From Adenanthera pavonina (Eukaryota > Streptophyta > Magnoliopsida > Fabales > Fabaceae), in the NCBI GenBank assembly GCA_026686845.1, contig JAIVEN010000008.1:34042501-34106500 (forward strand): a DNA stretch of 64,000 bases, in the 5' to 3' direction. A program made the translations under genes and the position numbers. This document shows, piece by piece, positions 1 through 12,270 of this stretch (position 1 is the first letter of the stretch; each line of letters opens with the position of its first letter). Below the pieces are notes generated by a model. The model did not search any database and was not told the DNA's origin. It saw nothing but the letters and a program-made list of their open reading frames with translations.

Positions 1-2055
1 GATATATACAGTACTTCAAATTCCCAACCGTGTTCAGAAAGGTCTCTTGCATTCTTTCAAACTTTCCAAAATACACACTAATATATACATAAATAGCCAT
101 AACTTGCCTTTATCTTACATGATACTCCATAAGAACCTAGAGGAACATATTAACATGGAAACATAGCATGATCATGTCCCATAAGATTTTACATAACCTC
201 TTATATAATAGTATCAACCTAAGTATCATTATCTTGAACATTAACTTGCTTCTCCTTGCCTTTCCTTTCTTGGGTAATCTTGCCATAACTTGAACCTAAA
301 ATTTGTTAGACATTTGGAAAGGGCTGACATTCAAAGAATCTCAGTAGCAACTACCATCATGCACACATATCATCATATATATTACAAGATTAATCTAAAA
401 GCACATCAAGCATGCAATCAAATCATTTTGGCATAACCATTTTATAAAAATTTGGGCAGCACTTCCCCTTGTATTTGGGCATATCCAGGGTCACATTACC
501 CTTCAAACAATCCAACCAACAATGCCAAATCATCACAAGATAACATTCCAAACATTAAACACATCATTCAAACCAAGCAATATCAATGAATATACATAAG
601 CATAGATAGGTGAGTTAACTACCTTTGAGCTTGCCAATAATCTCCAAACTTTCCAAACCATTTCCTTGATCTTCTAACACTCCTTTGGATCCTATAGCAT
701 CATAAAATAATGTCATTAACCACTAATTGTCTAATTTCATTTACAAAATACTCACTTGAACTAAAATTTGCACTGTTATCCATCATGCATTCCTTGTACA
801 ACATACTTGTTCTAACCTATTTTGGACCCAAGGAATCCATTTTTGAGGTCAAAAACTTGAAATTCCCTTCCTATAATGAACCCTAATTGGGCAGAAAATT
901 ACCATAAATCATAGAAAAATAACTAACTCATTAATTTGTAATCTAATAACACATTCGTGCACCTTATGGCCTATATGATACTTTTTATGGTTTTGTTTCT
1001 CCATGCCCTCATTTTCTCTCTCTACTCTCTCTCTAAGCTGAAACTTTTAGTGGAAAAATAGGAGAGAATAAACCATAAAACTCTTCCAAACTAAATGTTA
1101 CACAAGATTATGGCCATAAGATATTACCTTGAAGTTTTGGGACAAATCTTGTGATTTTCTCTTCTTCCTTTGACTACCACAAGGTCACGGCTTCTCTCCC
1201 TCTTTTCCCACTGTTGCTGTCGTGAAAATGGCTGAGGATGATGACCAAGATGGCTTAAATGATAAATATATAATAATAAGTAAGTTTAGTTAATAATTAA
1301 AGTAACTTGAGTTACTTTTTGGTAAAAGATTTTCCAAAATTCCCTTCATATCCCATGGCATGTCTCAGATGTGTCTCAACTTATTTTTTGGCCAAAAAAT
1401 TACTTCAATTATTTAAATGGACCAAAATACCCTTTACCGATTACATTTATCCGTACCGATTAAGTATTTTTACCAAAATTATCATTAAATTGGCACAGGA
1501 TTATCCAACCATTAATTTTGATCCAAAATCATTATCTAGACCCAAAATATATTTTAGCAAGGTCCAATCATTGTCCTTGGATCAATATTGCCTTTTTCTG
1601 TAGTCTAAACTGACTTTTATCGGGTAAAATATTAATATTAAATCCTAATCACCCAATAAATATGATTTTGATCTTAATAAATTCCATTCTATATTTCATT
1701 GGGTCTAACTTATTGAGAGCTTCATTTTTACTATAATTTTTCATATTTACAAAAATACCCTTGATCCGGAACTTAATTTGTAATTTTCAAAACTTTTGGG
1801 TTATCAGATATAATTTACCCCAAAATTCATAAACTTTTCTTCAACACCCCTCACCTAAATTTTTTTATGATTTTTTTTCTTTTTTCTTTTTTCTTTCAGG
1901 GATAAAATTATTATTTTTTTATTTTTTCTTTCAACTAAAATAATTGACTTCTTTGTCCTATTTCATACCAAATGATATATACCTATTTTTACAAATTCTT
2001 TATAGATTTCAAAATATTGATTCTTGAATATCCATAAAAATTTTAGAATGTTACA
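1..2055 (+). repeat. Possible decayed LTR-retrotransposon LTR (fragment)
   Basis: No coding region is recognisable here. The segment is less AT-rich than what follows and ends at 2046-2055 in GAATGTTACA, which resembles the TGTTACA-type 3' end of many plant Gypsy LTRs. The general character (a long non-coding block, a CT-rich stretch at 1010-1035, a passage around 1150-1260 with several short sense and antisense openings) also fits an LTR. The left end lies outside the window and no matching second LTR or internal domain was found. This is inference from texture and one terminus. It could equally be ordinary intergenic DNA. Confidence 0.25.
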
Positions 2056-4500
2056 AATAATGTAAATGATTATTCAAGATAAATGATTGAATTAAATGTT
2101 GGATATAATATATTTGGTGATTTCATATTTATATCTACATAGGTGTGCTGTCCTAATGCAGAAAATACAAAAAAAAAAAAGGATTTATAGGTGCCATGGC
2201 CATAATATGTTTTTTATAAGTTTAAAAGCCTATGTTTTTTCTAAGTTTAAATGAATTTATTCATTTAAATTATAATTATTAAATTTAAGAAACATAATTA
2301 ATTAATCTTTTTGAAGGTGTAAAATTACAAAAAATTGAAGAGATTATGATATGTTTACAACCAAGTCCATGTTATTAGGCAAGTTTACTTGATATTGTAA
2401 CTACTCAATTTTAACAATCTTTGCTTTTTTACATCTACTAACCATATTATAAAATTTTGTTCATTAAAAAATAATAAAATAAATAAAGAGATACACAAAT
2501 TAGCACACACAAACACACACCGTATATGTATATGGTAATATTTGTATAGAAAGTAAAATTTTCAAAAGGGTGTACTATGATCAATGATTTAAACTCTTAT
2601 AGTGTAATAAAAAATATTTTAAAATTATATTTTCATAATAAATGTAAAAATATCGACCTCAGACCATTATAACTAATAAAATGTATGTTAATTACAAAAT
2701 TGTCTTTTTATAGAAATATCAAATGCATTAATAACATCAAGGTTCAAGGAGACGAAATAGCATATTGCTAACGAATTTTTAAATAAAAAAAATCAAATTA
2801 CTTCACATTATAATCAAATAAGTGAATATGATATTAACTAATTAATTCAAAAATTAATATGGATGATAAATTTGATTGCCTAATCAATTTCTCATGTTAA
2901 TATTAATATGGATCATAAATTTAAAGTTATACTTTCTCAGCATTTTATGATGTTTTCCTAAAGATACCCTTAATTCCTTAATTAATCTTTTTAATAGATA
3001 GAGTATTCAGATGTTTAAAATTAGAGTATCACATATTTGTTTAAAAATTATTTAAAATTATCAAGAAATATAAAATAAAACAGGGTAGATTTTAACTTCC
3101 AAAAAAGTACATTTAATAGGAAGTTACTTCCTCAAAATTATACAACTGAACCCTAAGGGGGATTTGGTATTTATTTTTATATATTAATAGTAATAATTAT
3201 TTATATGGAAAAAAAAAAGTTGGGAAGACAAGGTACTTTATGTTATACTTGTGGTAATTATATGAAGACAAAATGACCACATTGAGTCTATATGTTAATG
3301 TGTAATAATGGATTTTGTGTATTATTTATCTCCTTTTTCAAAATATGTTTAAACTTGATTAAGTCCACAAAATATTTGTTGATTCATGACGCATTAGCCA
3401 AAAATATTCTATCTATTTTGTAGACTTGTAACGTGTCCAATATTTGGGTTTATGAAAATTGAGAAAACTTAATGGCATGACATTTGCAAGTTGTATAATA
3501 ATGCTTTTTGAAATTAATAAGTTGGGGAGCTAAATAGTGGGCCTGAAATTTGCACAAAATTCATTTACCTTTTAACCTAAATTGATAGAATTAAATTTCA
3601 ATTTTAGTCCAGGTGTTTATAATCCTATTAACATTAATGTCATTATCAAAAGATAATATTATGGATGAATTTCACGGCATGACACCTATGATTCGATTTT
3701 GCAATGGTAATATGTATATAAATATATATTTATACTAATTTTAATAAATTATCATTTCAAACACCATTAGCACAAAAATTTTTATTTGGCCCAAAATCAG
3801 CACAGAGAATAATTCGAGGGACACCTGATATTTGCTCGCGAATGTTTTTACGCCTAACCCTTTCTAAAGGTTTGAGTTATATCGAAAGGTAAATAATATG
3901 TTGCTAAATATATATATATATATAAAAGATCCATTATTTGAGTTTTTGTAATTAATTATTAACACTTCTCTAATTGTAAGTTTTCTATCATTTTAAATTA
4001 GATTTAGATAAATGACATTTGTATGAACAAAAAAATGATGATGGGCATAACAAAATTTGGAGTTTATATTATTTGATGCAAATATTTTGAGTTTTTATTG
4101 TATCTGTGTGCAACAGAATTAGATTACAATCATCCAATGGTGAACATCATCTGATATATTTTAGTACACAATCTGCAACCTCTATTAGTGATTATAGATT
4201 TCAGGTCAAAACAAGGAATGAAGTGAATGGATTAAGAGAATTTTCAGCACTATGCAATGATTAACGTTCCAATTACTAAATTTTCCAATTTTCATATTAA
4301 AATTGACAGTTACAATAAGCTATAAATTATGGGATATAATTAGATTTAAAATGATACACAAAACTATAAGATAATTTTGTTGTTTCAATCTATATATAGC
4401 CATCATGTACAAGGTTAGTGAGTCTATAATCATCATCTTTGATTTCTATAGTTCTTGAATGCTCTAATAGTATTGTGTGATTGAATAACAATATATGAGT
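2056..4500. other. AT-rich intergenic DNA, no gene seen
   Basis: Very AT-rich, with short simple repeats such as a CA-rich run near 2503-2520 and an AT run near 3909-3924. I see no open frame with a recognisable family. The right part may already belong to the decayed Helitron, whose 5' TC terminus I could not place. Confidence 0.5.
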
Positions 4501-7500
4501 GGAGAAGAAAATATCCGAATTCATTACAAGTAGATGTTGTGCTCAACTGAATCTGGTAAATACCAATCTTTGTTTTACTACAACTTCATTATAATTTTAA
4601 CTTTATTATGATATGATTCTTGTAGTCATGCATTTTATTTTATTTTAGGGCTCAAACATCCAATTGAATATGACGGAGCTGATTTGCTTTATAGGTCTAC
4701 TATCACAACTGAATCTTTCTTGCAATCTCCTTTGTCAGATATTACCAATGGTTGCTTTAGTTTTTAATATTATATGTTTCATTGATATACTGTGAAGAAT
4801 GATGATTTTATAGTGACATCATATATATGCTTTGTAGGATAATATGGATGGATGTTGAGGTTTTTTTGTTTGCAATGAGAAAGTGTGATGTAGGAACAAT
4901 TCAAGCACAATATGCAAGCAGTCACATTCATCATTGAAGAATCCAATTTTGTTGTTATGTAATAACCACATTAATCTAAATGAAAATTTGTATTGTCCAG
5001 GTATCAAGAGGTGCTCTTAGTTTAGCTCATGTACAACTATTAAACATATGAGGTGTTTTTTTATCTAACCTTTTTTAATACAAGTTAAGATAAACCAAAG
5101 CAAATAATGTAGATTATTTCATTATGCTGCCTAACCCAATTATTGGATATGGTGTGTGGAATTAAAAAAAGATATCATATGTAACATCTATTTCAAATAT
5201 GTTGAAAGGAATTTATTTAATTTAAATTCATGTGATTAGGAATGAGCGAGAAGTATTACCATGAGCCATTGTATACTTTCAATAATTCTAAGTAATATTT
5301 ATGTATTTATTTTTATGTTTTTTTGGTCATTTATAGATATTGTAATTTCTATTTTATTTAATAGTGCAAAATGACTTGCAGAAGATACAGGTAGATGTAA
5401 GGCATCGAAGGATTGAAATTTTATGGAAAAAAAAGTATGACTATCATATGTAGTGATATTGTTTATGCTTAGTAGAAAAGAACTGATGCTTGATTTTAAT
5501 CATATAATTTTATATTTTAATATAAGTCATATATATATATATTTAAAATTTATATGTTTAGGCCCTTTTATTTGTCGTATATATGTAATGACTAATTTAT
5601 ATATATATATATATATTGTGTTTGGAAAGGGTCTCTGGAGAAAATTTCTCCAATAGGCAAGAAGAGAAATGATTTAGTATCAAATCAATTTCCATTGTCT
5701 CACATTACCAATCTTAAGCGTTAGATGATTTAATTTAGTTTTGAATTGTAGATTTGGTTTACAAAATTATATTAGTTATGATAGTTGTGTTATATATATA
5801 GTAATGAATAATGCAGCATTTTAATTTTTTTTATTTATATGTGTGATAGAAATTCCTAATGATATTGGAAATTCTAGTACATGTTTCATGGATAATTATT
5901 TGATTGGGTCATCAAGTTCAGGCAAGAAAAATAGTTTAATGTATTCAAACTAATAGTTAATTTAAATGTGTCATATTGTTTTAAGTGATCTTAATTATAT
6001 TCCCTCATAACAGTGTCAATTAGATTGAATGGGAGAAATGGATGTATGCAAAATTCCACCTATCGACAAGTTAAAATTAAGGCAAGATATAGGCAAGAAC
6101 CTGATATGACTCTACTTTATAGATGTGGTAAATTTGTTTTTATATTAGTTTTTATTGTAGTATGTATAACTATTGATTGTGTATGATTTGTTCCAGACTC
6201 CATTTTTGTGAATTTTTGTAGCATGCTGTTAGTAGTCTATTATAAAACATTACTCATATTTATACTTGTTTATGTTTTTAATTCATAAGATATTCAAAGG
6301 AATATAGACTACAATCAACTCATTAATGACGATATGGTTGTTAATGATAACATCATTAATGGTAAGGCATTGAATTTTTAGTTTGGTTTGTTTGTTGATT
6401 AACTCACAGTTTACAATAGATAGTTGACCTCTAACTACTATTGGATAATTTAGTTCAGCAAATTAATTTCATATGCACTTATGTGATTAGGAATGAGTGA
6501 TATATATTATTAAGATTCATTGTCTACTTTCAGTATGAGTAAGTAGTATCAATGAAACAATTTTTATGTGTTTACTATAATTGCCGTACATAGACTGATG
6601 TATTCATTTGTATTGTTAATTAGTGCAAAATGATTTGAAGAAGATGCAAGCAAATACAAGGTATTAAAGGATTGAAATTTTAAGGAAAAAAAAGTACCAT
6701 AATTTTTTTTTGGGCCAAAAGCACCATAATTATATGTAGTTATAATTTTTTTTATTTGCTGTTTGTAATGATTCATTTTTTTTTGTTGGGAAAAAATTCT
6801 CCCCTTGTAGGCTAGAAAATGAGTAAGAAGATGAATGATTTGGCATTACATCGATCTCATTTGTCTGACATTACCAACTGTAAGTGATATTTTATCCAAT
6901 TCAGTAGTGAGCTATAGATTTGGCTTTAAAAATCATATAATTAAAAAAAATCAAGTATGTATATATAGTAATGAATAATTAAGCATATTAATGATTTTTT
7001 TTGTGTATGTCAGAAACTCCTATCGCTAATGGAAGTTCCAATAGACATTTTTTGAATGATGGATTAATTGGTTCATCAACATCAAGCAAAAATTATAAGT
7101 TAATTAATGTATTTGAATCATTCGTTCATTTTTTTTTGTTACAATCTATTATAAGTGCTGTTAATTTTTCCCCTAAAATTAGATTCAGTTAAACTCAGTC
7201 GAAGGTGTGGATGCATTCCAAATTTCATATCTACAAGATTTAAGAGCAAAGCAAGGTGTATTCAAGAAGTTGATAACTCTCCAATTAATAGAGGTGCTGT
7301 GTAGGCTTTGTTATAGAAACTATTATTAATATTTTATCTGAGCATGCAGTTTAGTAATCTATTATAAATACTAATAAGATACATACCTATTTGTTTTTAA
7401 AATTCAACAACTACTCATATCAATATGGAATATATTTTGAATGATATGAAAATGGTTGATAGTGAGGACATTGTTATTGGTAAGTTACTAATGTATTATT

Positions 7501-7700
7501 TGGCTTTTGGTTTATTAATTCACCTATCACACTTGTACATGATATTAATAACCAATGAGAATGAAGAAGGTGAATATAAATCACATGTTTCTTATTATGT
7601 AAATGATATGGTTTAATGAGAATGAAGTTGTTATTTGTTTATGATTTTTCTTTATATTAATAATAATTTTATGTCTATAAATATATTTGATTCATTTTTT
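4500..7700 (+). pseudogene. Helitron N-terminal exon modules, repeated and decayed
   Basis: This stretch holds short exon-like coding islands separated by AT-rich intron-like gaps, ahead of the recognisable Helitron protein. The same series of islands occurs twice in the same order. One island ends in a conserved Leu-Ser-(Asp/His)-Ile-Thr-Asn word (coded near 4733, 5695 and 6870). Another resembles the passage at 6011-6130 and again at 7183-7300. A third is at 6300-6370 and 7409-7480. The landmark TGTGATTAGGAATGAG is at 5231 and 6482, giving a period of about 1.25 kb. A partial earlier copy lies near 4640-4760. Ser/Asn-rich N-terminal extensions with such words occur in plant Helitron proteins, as far as I recall. 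No continuous reading frame survives. The link to the Helitron rests on position and orientation. Confidence 0.5.
5231..7620 (+). repeat. Degenerate tandem duplication, about 1.25 kb per unit
   Basis: Unit 1 runs from about 5231 to 6481 and unit 2 from about 6482 to 7620. Matching landmarks are TGTGATTAGGAATGAG (5231/6482), TAGTGCAAAATGA followed by GGATTGAAATTTTA (about 5363/6621), and ATATATAGTAATGAATAAT (about 5794/6962). Both exon-like and intron-like parts are duplicated, so this is a genomic duplication rather than chance similarity of coding words. Divergence is substantial, so it is old. Exact edges cannot be fixed by eye. Confidence 0.7.
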
Positions 7701-7712
7701 CTCCTTTTTTAA

Positions 7713-8272
7713 AGTACTATGATATTGGAGATCAAACTTATGTCTGTGAATTTTGCAATGTAAAGTTTTGGTGTAATGAAGAGTTGAAAAAGTATCAAGC
7801 AGAAGTCCCAAGTTTGGCATGTGTTGTATGCAAGGAAAAATTCAACTTCCAATAAGCAAGAAAGTCCCTGATATACTTGATATGTTGTTAACTGGTAGAG
7901 ATCATAGAAGCAGACATTTTTTAGATAATATCCGATTGTATAATATGATGATTGCTTTTACATCTAGGGGAGGTAAAGTAGACAAAGATATCAACCGTGG
8001 AAATGGTCCATATGCATATAGGATTTCTGGTCAAAACGTTCATCTGATTGGAAGTATGCTGCCAGTAGATGGATCACCAAAGTTTGCTCAATTATACATA
8101 TATGATACAAATAATGAAGTTTTACGAATAGGATAAATGCAATATGGTAATATTTAGTGTCATATGGAATGGATATACTATATAGTTACAATATTTATAT
8201 ATGTTTTGACCATGTTTATTGTTTATTTATAGTGGGGAAGGTGATCAAAGCCCATACTACAATGAAATTTTT
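7713..8272 (+). pseudogene. Helitron-like N domain (zinc-finger-like), broken
   Basis: Translation gives a Cys-rich start (C-x2-C around 7743-7760, a second C-x2-C near 7820) followed by the conserved Helitron N-domain words DNIRLYNMM, TSRGGKVD, GPYAYRISGQN and PKFAQLYIYD at about 7918-8110. These are the standard opening of plant Helitron Rep-helicase proteins. A frameshift near 7810-7830 separates the Cys-rich part from the rest, and another just before 8128 precedes the Asn-Arg-Ile-Asn word. A GT-AG intron at 8147-8232 is visible because joining its flanks continues the reading frame. An in-frame TAG follows at about 8270. The product cannot be made as one protein. Confidence 0.85.
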
Positions 8273-9660
8273 TAGACCCTGAAAGATTTATTTGATGATT
8301 GCAACATTATGGTGAAAACATTTAGAGCAACTAGAGATATGATTGAAGGAAGAGAAGGTGAAGTTGTAAAGATTAGACTTATTCACAAACATGGAACTGA
8401 TGGAAGGGCTTATAATTTACCAACTGCTACAGATGAGATTGCAGCTCAGATAGTTAGTGATATTGGATCTACAGAGTTCAATAGAGATATTATTGTACAA
8501 TACAAATCAAAATTATTAGAGAGGATATCAGAGTCTCATCCATTTTTCTTCCTATGCAATATTCAGTGTATATCCATTTGGAGAGGATGGGTGTAAGGAT
8601 GATATTCCATATAATGACATTTCTGCTAATGGAATGCAAAATAAATTAACAATGAGGGAATATTTTGCATATAAAATTCAAGATCGTGATGATAATATGT
8701 CTATAATAGTTCAACTAAGAAAGCTATTCGAACAGTTTGTAGTTGATGGTTATACAATGATAGAGTCCACCAAATTAACATTTGTAAGGAATAATCATAA
8801 TAAGTTAAAGGTCAAGCTATATCAAGGTCTTGCTGATTTAGTTTTGAGGGGAGAGACTAGGTCAGCTTCAATTGGAAAAAAAAATTATTCTTCTTTCATC
8901 CTTTACTGGTGGACAAGATATACAATTTAAAACTATTAGGATGTAATAGCTATGTGTAAATGGGTTGACTATCCAAATTTATTCATTACATTCACTTGTA
9001 ACCCAAAATGGCCTAAGATTACTAAAGATATGAAGTATAAAAATGCACATGTTGAAGATTGTCCTGATATTATGTCACAGATTTTCAAAGTGAAGCTTGA
9101 CACCATGGTAAAGGATATAAGGAAGAATAAGATATTTGGTGATGTTATAGCAGGTAACATTTATATAAATAGTTTTTTAATTATTTGATTATCAGCTTTA
9201 ATTATATATTCTTTGCACAAATTATGTTTGTTAACAATGGCATATTATATTTTGTAATGCAGTTATATATACAATAGAGTTCCAAAAGCATGGACTATCT
9301 CATGCTTATATTTTATTATTTCTATTAGTTAAAGATAAATTCTCATCTCCTGTAAACATAGATAAAGTTATTTCTGCTAAAATTCCTGATGAAGATCAAA
9401 ATCCTCGATTGTATGCAGCAGTAAGTTCTTTAATGATGCATGGATCTTGTGGTTCAATAAATCCTAAATCTCCTTACATGAAAAATGGTATATGTTCTAA
9501 ACATTATGCAAAGGTCTTTAACACAGGAACTGAAATTCAAGAGAATGGCTATCCAATATATAGGAGATTAGAGAATGGTAGAACCATAATTACACAGGAT
9601 GGAGTTGAATTGGATAATAGATTTTTGGTATCCTATATTCCTTTCTTATTGCTCACATTA
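8273..9660 (+). pseudogene. Helitron Rep (HUH endonuclease) region, broken, second HUH histidine lost
   Basis: The Rep part follows the N domain in several frames. 8273-8550 carries MVKTFRATRDM and RAYNLPTATDEIAA. A frameshift near 8540-8550 leads into the Tyr-Pro-Phe-Gly-Glu-Asp-Gly word and then LTMREYFAYKIQDR at about 8640. A further shift near 8880 precedes CKWVDYPNLFITFTCNPKWP at 8954. A GT-AG intron at 9154-9262 (donor GTAACA, acceptor ATGCAG) joins to a continuous frame reading EFQKHGLSHAYILLF. Plant Helitron Reps have Pro-His-Ala-His here, so the second catalytic His is Tyr (TAT, 9307-9309) and the protein would not cut DNA normally even without the frameshifts. In the family, this domain nicks and rejoins DNA during rolling-circle transposition. 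Confidence 0.88.
9154..9262 (+). other. Spliceosomal intron inside the Helitron Rep region
   Basis: The donor GTAACA follows GCAG and the acceptor is ATGCAG. Joining 9153 to 9263 rebuilds the expected Ile-Ala-Val-Ile-Tyr-Thr-Ile-Glu-Phe-Gln word of Helitron Reps without gain or loss of a base. The intron is 109 nt and AT-rich, typical for plants. Confidence 0.8.
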
Positions 9661-9662
9661 AT

Positions 9663-10325
9663 GTGGAGAGACCAAACCATGCTGAATTGATGAAATACTT
9701 ATTTAAGTATGTTAATAAAGGCCATGATAGGGTTACTACATTATTTTATAATGATTCTGCTGATCCTGATAACAATAGGTTTCATGATGAAATTAAAATG
9801 TTTTATGATTGCCATCATTTATCTCCTTGTGAATTTTTTTGGAGAATATTTGGATTTGATATTAATTTTAGAGATCCATTTGTTGAGAGGTTGTCAAATC
9901 ATTTACCAAATCAACAAAGTGTCATTTCTTATGAGAATGAGCCACTAGAATCTATCCTTGATCACAGTGATAATAAGTTAACGATGTTTGAAGCATGGTT
10001 TATAGCTAAAAGAGATTATATTGAGGCTAGGCAGCTATATTATTATGAAATACCATCTAAATTTGTTTTCAAGAGGGACATTCAAGCATGGTGCCTGAGG
10101 AAGGGAGGCTTTTCAATTGGTAGATTATATTCTACTCCCCCTGGAATTGGCAAGCTCTACTATTTGCGCACTTTGTTAACTATTGTTAAATATTGTAAAA
10201 GTTATGAGGATATTAGAACACTTGATGGTGTTGTATATCCTTCATTTCGAGATGCTTGCTATGCACAAGGCTTGCTTGATGACGATAAAGAGTATATTGA
10301 TGGCATAATAAAAGCTAGCTCCTAG
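9663..10325 (+). pseudogene. Helitron Rep-helicase linker region
   Basis: This is the longest intact stretch of the element. It contains KYLFKYVNKGHDRVT near the start, SPCEFFWRIFGFDI in the middle and CYAQGLLDDDKEYI near the end, all standard words between the HUH nuclease and the PIF1 helicase of plant Helitrons. It is in a different frame from the preceding segment, with the shift at about 9640-9670. It ends at TAG 10323. The next 370 bp (10326-10698) keep only traces of the segment that normally precedes the helicase, so there is probably an internal loss there as well as stops. Confidence 0.88.
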
Positions 10326-10698
10326 GCTATAGGAAATTTCCTAAGAAAATTGTTCTGCACCTTGCTAATGTGCAATTGTTTGTCTAGACTTGAAATTGTA
10401 TGGCAAAATACATAGAAATACTGTTAGATGATATTTTATACAATCAGTGTAGGATTACAGATCACAAAGGTATGATTTGTAATGTTTTCACATGATATTC
10501 TTAACAGATAAATAAGTTGTTTAATTTATTAAAGCTTATTTAAACATTGAGTTAATATATAAAGTGTCAAATATTCACATGTTTAATGTGCTATTATTAG
10601 GTCTGCAACTGATGGATTTAAAAATTCAAAATTTATCCTTGATGGAAATTTAGAATATCCTTCAGTGCAATGGAAGAAGTCTTGTTGTTCATGACCAA

Positions 10699-12270
10699 AT
10701 GCCTTTTCCTCAATTGGTGAGCTCAAACTCAAGTGTTAATAAGTTGATTGTCTCAGAACTTAATTATGATAGAAATGCATTGGCTTATCAACTTAATGCA
10801 TATCTAGAGTCCTTTACTTCAAAACAACCAAGAATTTATGATGAGGTTATTGCAGCAATTAAGTCCGGTGGAGGAGATGTGTTCTTTGTATATGGGTATG
10901 GAGGAACCGGGAAGACATATGTGTCGAATACTTTATTAGCTTCCATTAGATCACAAGGTAAAATTGTTTTAAATGTTACTTGAAGTGCAATAATCTTTCT
11001 TCTTTTACCTAGAGGAAGAACTGCACATTCTCAATTTTGTATCCCTCTTACTGCTACTAAAGATATTGTATGCAATATTAAACAAGGAAGTCAACTTGCT
11101 GACCTATTAGTTCATACGTCTCTTATCATATGGGATGAAGCTCTAATGGCTAATAAGTTTTGTTTTGAAGCTCTTGATCGAAGCTTAAAAGACATTTTGA
11201 AATTTAACAAGCCTTGTGCAGAAAATCTTCCATTTGGTGGTAAAGTTATTGTGTTTAGTGATGACTTTAAATAGATCCTACTAGTTATTCTTGGAGAATC
11301 AAGATGTGACATAGTTTTTCCACTGTTAATTCATCATATATATATATGGAATGAATGCAAAGTTCTTGTGCTCACAAAAAATATGAGGCTTATGGAAAGC
11401 AATGATGCTGATATGAATAGATGAACAGAAAAATTCGCTGAATGGATTTCTGTTGGTGATGGAACTATAAAAGAAAATAGTGAAGGATATGACGAGATTG
11501 AAACTCCTAATAATTTATTATTGGATTACATTGATGATCCTATTAAAGCAATTGTTAAGTCTACTTATCCTAATATCCTTAGTCATTTGAGTGATGCATC
11601 TTACTTCAAGGATAGAGCAATTTTATCTGCAACATTGGCTGTTGTAGAATAGGTGAATGAGTATATGATGTCTATATTTCTAAGTGAGGATGTTGTTTAC
11701 TTGAGTTCTAATAGTGTTGTCAAAGATGATGTTAATGTGGACTCAATTCATGACCTTCATTTTATAGAGTTCCTGAATTCTATCTCAATATCTAGATTGC
11801 TAAATCATGAGATTCATCTTAAGGTTGGAGCTCTAGTCATTTTGTTGAGGAATATTGATAAGTCAATTGGTTTGTGTAATAGTACACGTTTAATAGTGAC
11901 AAATATGGGTAATCATGTTATACAAGCTAGAGTAATGTCTAGATCTAATGAAGGTTTACAAGCTTGTATACCTAGAACTGGTATGTGCCCATCTTATTTA
12001 AGACTGCCATTTACACTGCGGAGAAGACAATCTCCTATCATGTTGTCTTTTGTTATGACTATCAACAAGAGTCCAGGTCAAAGTATATATAATGTTGGGT
12101 TGTACTTACTAAAACCAATTTTTACCCATGATTAGTTATACGTTGCTATTTCTCATGTACGAAGCAGAGAAGGCTTGAAGATTCTGATTCTTGACCAAAA
12201 TGGTAACACCAATAATAACATAACAAATGTTGTATATAAAGAAGTTTTCAATAATATACATCCATATTAG
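10699..12270 (+). pseudogene. Helitron PIF1-type helicase domain with five in-frame stops
   Basis: One reading frame can be followed for 524 codons. Walker A is GYGGTGKT (about 10894-10917) and Walker B is LIIWDEA (about 11122-11142). Other helicase words are LPFGGKVIVFSDDF, KVLVLTKNMRL and, at the end, LYVAISHVRSREGLKIL. PIF1-type helicases unwind DNA 5' to 3', and in Helitrons this activity supports strand displacement. In-frame stops are at 10981 (TGA), 11272 (TAG), 11422 (TGA), 11650 (TAG) and 12133 (TAG); the normal end is TAG at 12268. No frameshift was found in this part, unlike the Rep part. The element is therefore dead but still close to a full-length helicase in sequence. Confidence 0.9.
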
